DNA from: Opitutaceae bacterium
GTDB lineage: Bacteria > Verrucomicrobiota > Verrucomicrobiia > Opitutales > Opitutaceae
NCBI GenBank assembly: GCA_005786775.1
Contig: SYDD01000157.1
Coordinates: 1 to 8,920, forward strand
Length of the DNA: 8,920 bases
Reading direction: 5' to 3'
In this document: one piece after another, positions 6,753 through 8,920 of the stretch
How the letters are laid out: each line of letters opens with the position of its first letter
Position numbering within the stretch: position 1 is the stretch's first letter
The notes under the pieces: model-generated
The model's input: only the letters and a program-made list of their open reading frames with translations
Database searches by the model: none
Told to the model about the DNA's origin: nothing
Position numbers and translations under genes: made by a program

Positions 6753-8150
6753 TCAGGTCGGAAGCAGGGCGGGCAGGCTGGCGGCCGCGATGGCCTGGCC
6801 GTGGCGCTTGTCCTTCTCATCCGGGGTATGCAGGCGGACCCGCGCGGCGAGTTCCGGGAAATCGGCCTGCAGCACCTCGCGGGCACGCTGGAGCAGCAGA
6901 TCGCCCCCGGCGCCGGAGGTCACGCGCCCCAGCACCAGCAAATGGCGGAGGGCGTAGAAGTCGGCGTAGTGGGCGATCGCGTAGCCGAAGGAGGTGCCGA
7001 TGGATTCGTAGATCCGGGCCGCGCGCGCGTCCCCCGCCGCCATTGCCTCCTGCACCCGCACCAACTGCTCCGGCAGAGGCAGGCCGGCGGGGAACTGGAA
7101 TCCGGCCAAGGGCGCGAGGCGGCCGACCGCCTGCTGCGAGAAGTACTGCACGCCGCACCCCGCGTCCTCGGACCACTCGTCGCGCGGGGCTTCCGGATGG
7201 TAGTCGACTGGCGCGAACGCCAGCTCGTTCAACCAGGGGGTGATGCCGCCTGATGGGGTGACGTAGCCCGCGGCAAGGCTGGTGCCCATCGCGATCCCCA
7301 GCACCGCACCGTCCCCGAGGCTCATTGAGCCCGCGAGCGCCGTCACCTCGCCATCGTTGGCGACCTCGAAGGGCACCCCGCCCCAGCGCTCCCGCAGGGT
7401 GAAAAACATCCGGCGCACCCGCGCGTCGAAGGCCGCCGGCGGCACGCCCCGGAACAGGGACGCGACCCGCACCTCGTTGTTCACGTAGATCCCGGCGGCG
7501 CTGCCCCCGATCGCGTCCACCCGCGGCAAGTGACGGGCCGCCCGCGTGAGGGAGTCGTGGATGCCCTCAAGATGATAGGCGGGATCCTGCTGGAAATAGG
7601 GGTCCCACGCGATCTCCTCTGAATAGACGACCTTGCCGTTAATGACGGCCGCTGCCTTGCGGTCACTGCCGCCGAGGTCGAAACCGATCCGGCAACCGTC
7701 TAGATGACGGCCGACCGGCAAGGCGGCGACCGCTTCGGCGGGGAGCTCGGCCAGCGGGCACGCCTCGACCCGGAAACTGTCCCGGTAAGTGCGTTCCCCC
7801 ATAAACGCGTGGTCGAAGGCCCGCGCCCCGCCCGGAGCGTACACCGCCGCGAGATGGCGGGCCACCTCGTCCGCCCCGCCCACGGAGACGTGGCACCCAC
7901 CCCGCTGCCAGAGCAGGAACTTCAGCAGGCGCTCGGCGTAGCGCAGGGTCAGCGCCGCCTGCGGGTGGCCAGACCCGAGCACCCGGCTGTCGTGCCGGGA
8001 GACCGCGCCGCCCGGGGCACGGAGGACGAGCGCGAAGGGCCGGGACGCGGGATCCGCGGCGACGAGGGCGCGGTAGGCGCGGTTCCAGCGGGCGGCCGGA
8101 ACGAAATCATGTTCGAGGGAGGGCCGGAGGGAGGGGGCCAGCGCGAGCAT
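6753..8150 (-). CDS. Atypical ROK-like sugar kinase with N-terminal extension
   Basis: A 465-residue protein whose residues about 152-460 carry the ATPase fold of the ROK/hexokinase superfamily. The phosphate-1 loop is D158-L-G-G-S-D-R-K; the likely catalytic base is D266 in A-N-D-G-E; the phosphate-2 loop is around G-I-A-M-G-T-S at 285-291; and L-V-L-G-R-V-T-S-G-A-G-G near 405-416 fits the adenosine loop. It would phosphorylate a sugar, plausibly an amino sugar given its neighbours. Two things are odd. The first ~150 residues have no equivalent in ordinary ROK kinases of about 300 residues and show no motif I recognise. The ROK zinc signature C-x-C-G-x-x-G-C-x-E is reduced to G-C332-G-V-Q-Y-F-S. 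There is no helix-turn-helix at the N-terminus, so a NagC/XylR-type repressor is unlikely. The ATG at 8150 is preferred over a TTG at 8159; no clear Shine-Dalgarno sequence precedes either. It starts 11 bases after the fusion gene's stop and 13 bases before the deacetylase start, so the three are probably co-transcribed. Confidence 0.78.
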   Translation of the reverse strand: MLALAPSLRPSLEHDFVPAARWNRAYRALVAADPASRPFALVLRAPGGAVSRHDSRVLGSGHPQAALTLRYAERLLKFLLWQRGGCHVSVGGADEVARHLAAVYAPGGARAFDHAFMGERTYRDSFRVEACPLAELPAEAVAALPVGRHLDGCRIGFDLGGSDRKAAAVINGKVVYSEEIAWDPYFQQDPAYHLEGIHDSLTRAARHLPRVDAIGGSAAGIYVNNEVRVASLFRGVPPAAFDARVRRMFFTLRERWGGVPFEVANDGEVTALAGSMSLGDGAVLGIAMGTSLAAGYVTPSGGITPWLNELAFAPVDYHPEAPRDEWSEDAGCGVQYFSQQAVGRLAPLAGFQFPAGLPLPEQLVRVQEAMAAGDARAARIYESIGTSFGYAIAHYADFYALRHLLVLGRVTSGAGGDLLLQRAREVLQADFPELAARVRLHTPDEKDKRHGQAIAAASLPALLPT

Positions 8151-8161
8151 ACGGGACAAGG

Positions 8162-8920
8162 TCAGTCGAGCCGCGCGCGAGAGAAGCCCTCAAGGGCCTC
8201 GTAGTCGGCGAGGCCCAGCTTGTCGTAGTTCGCCGCTAGGGCGCGGTTCTGCTGCTCCGCCTGCTGCCAGGGCTCCCGGAGCCCCGCGGCTACCGGAGTC
8301 TGGCTCCGCTGGGACTTATGATGGAAAACCGCTTGGATCTTCTGTGCCAGCTCCCGCGGGCTCAACGGCACCGCCATCTCAATTTCCGCCGCTTCCCACG
8401 GCTGCTCGACCCCGCGGTACGCCCAGACCCGGCAGTCTTTAGCCCACGCCTCGCCGACCACTTGGCGCCATGCCTGCCGCACCAATTGATACCCGACCGC
8501 AGTGATCGAGCTGGGGTCATCCCGCTCGCCCGTAAGGAAAATTTGGTTTGGGGTGAGTCCCCGCAGTAGCGCGGCTACTGCCCCCACGTCCTCCGCGCCG
8601 GGCGCAAACTGCCGGTAGCGACCGCGCTCGTAGAACCCGAGATCGAGAAAGCGGGCTTGGCCCGGCGCGTAACCGCAGTCCCGGAGCGAAGCACGCGCCT
8701 CCCCGCGGCGCAGCAGGCCCTTCAGCCGACGGATCGATGCCGAGTCCGCGGCAAAGGCCGCCTTCTCGAGAAGTTCCTTGCGGGTGGTGCGCGCGAAATC
8801 CGCCACCGGCCCCTCCGAACGCGCGAGGGTCTCCGCAATGTCGCCGACGAGATCCGCGGCCATCACCGCCTCCTCATCCGGTACGGCCAGATTGCCAGAG
8901 GTCAGGTAAACTACCGTGAC
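8162..8920 (-). CDS. NagB-like/PIG-L fusion protein, C-terminal PIG-L-like part (5' end outside window)
   Basis: The frame is open through the right edge, giving the last 252 residues of a larger protein. The sequence closely follows the C-terminal half of the long (about 640-residue) bacterial proteins that join a glucosamine-6-phosphate deaminase (NagB) domain to a PIG-L/LmbE domain. Matching landmarks are V-Y-L-T-S-G-N-L-A-V at the window edge, R-R-L-K-G-L-L-R-R-G-E-A-R-A (about 64-77), F-L-D-L-x-F-Y-E-x-G-R (about 91-101), P-N-Q-I-F-L-T-G (about 124-131), E-I-E-M-A-V-P-L-S-P and the A-x-Y-D-K-L-G-L-A-x-Y-E-A near the C-terminus. In relatives the NagB half converts glucosamine-6-phosphate to fructose-6-phosphate and ammonia; that half is outside the window, so its presence is inferred. 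The second metal motif, usually D-P-H-G-T-H in this family as I recall it, reads D-P-S-S-I-T, so the domain may be catalytically dead. It is the first visible gene of the leftward operon, upstream of the ROK-like kinase. Confidence 0.8.
   Translation of the reverse strand, partial: VTVVYLTSGNLAVPDEEAVMAADLVGDIAETLARSEGPVADFARTTRKELLEKAAFAADSASIRRLKGLLRRGEARASLRDCGYAPGQARFLDLGFYERGRYRQFAPGAEDVGAVAALLRGLTPNQIFLTGERDDPSSITAVGYQLVRQAWRQVVGEAWAKDCRVWAYRGVEQPWEAAEIEMAVPLSPRELAQKIQAVFHHKSQRSQTPVAAGLREPWQQAEQQNRALAANYDKLGLADYEALEGFSRARLD

Noticed and set aside
5858..7243. A 461-residue open frame on the + strand opposite the deacetylase and the kinase
   Set aside because: It spans two well-supported genes on the other strand and ends in an Arg/Pro-rich low-complexity stretch; it is a shadow of GC-rich codon use.

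Overview
This is a GC-rich, densely coding stretch of a bacterial chromosome with eight genes, two of them cut by the window edges. Three Sec-exported sulfatases in tandem, a PHP metallohydrolase, a fused NagB/PIG-L protein and a ROK-like kinase with an N-terminal extension are the kind of gene content found in polysaccharide-degrading Verrucomicrobiota (Opitutaceae-like) or related PVC bacteria. This assignment is inferred from gene content and base composition only; there is no rRNA or other marker.

Left region (1-4090, + strand): three sulfatase genes run head to tail with gaps of 14 and 11 bases, so they probably form one operon. The first is only the C-terminal part of a sulfatase that ends in HEAT-like repeats. 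The second and third are complete iduronate-2-sulfatase-like enzymes, each with a signal peptide, the C-x-P-S-R formylglycine site and the full expected set of active-site residues.

Middle region (4098-6012): a secreted CehA/McbA-type PHP-domain metallohydrolase lies on the - strand, tail to tail with the sulfatases and only 7 bases away. Next to it and divergently transcribed is a small four-helix membrane protein of unknown function. The roughly 80 bases between these two starts carry nested palindromes that look like a regulator-binding site. The 3' end of the membrane-protein frame overlaps the next convergent gene by 125 bases.

Right region (5888-8920, - strand): a three-gene operon is read from the right edge leftward. 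It holds the C-terminal part of a NagB-like/PIG-L (LmbE) fusion protein, an atypical ROK-like sugar kinase, and a stand-alone PIG-L/LmbE deacetylase. Together they suggest N-acetylated amino-sugar catabolism (de-N-acetylation, phosphorylation, deamination). In combination with the exported sulfatases this suggests use of a sulfated, amino-sugar-containing glycan. The pathway is inference; the family assignments are well supported. The most unusual points are loss of the expected histidine motif in the fused PIG-L domain while the stand-alone neighbour keeps its motifs, the kinase's missing ROK zinc-cysteine motif and roughly 150-residue N-terminal extension, and the palindromic divergent intergenic region. 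I saw no rRNA, tRNA, CRISPR array or mobile element.
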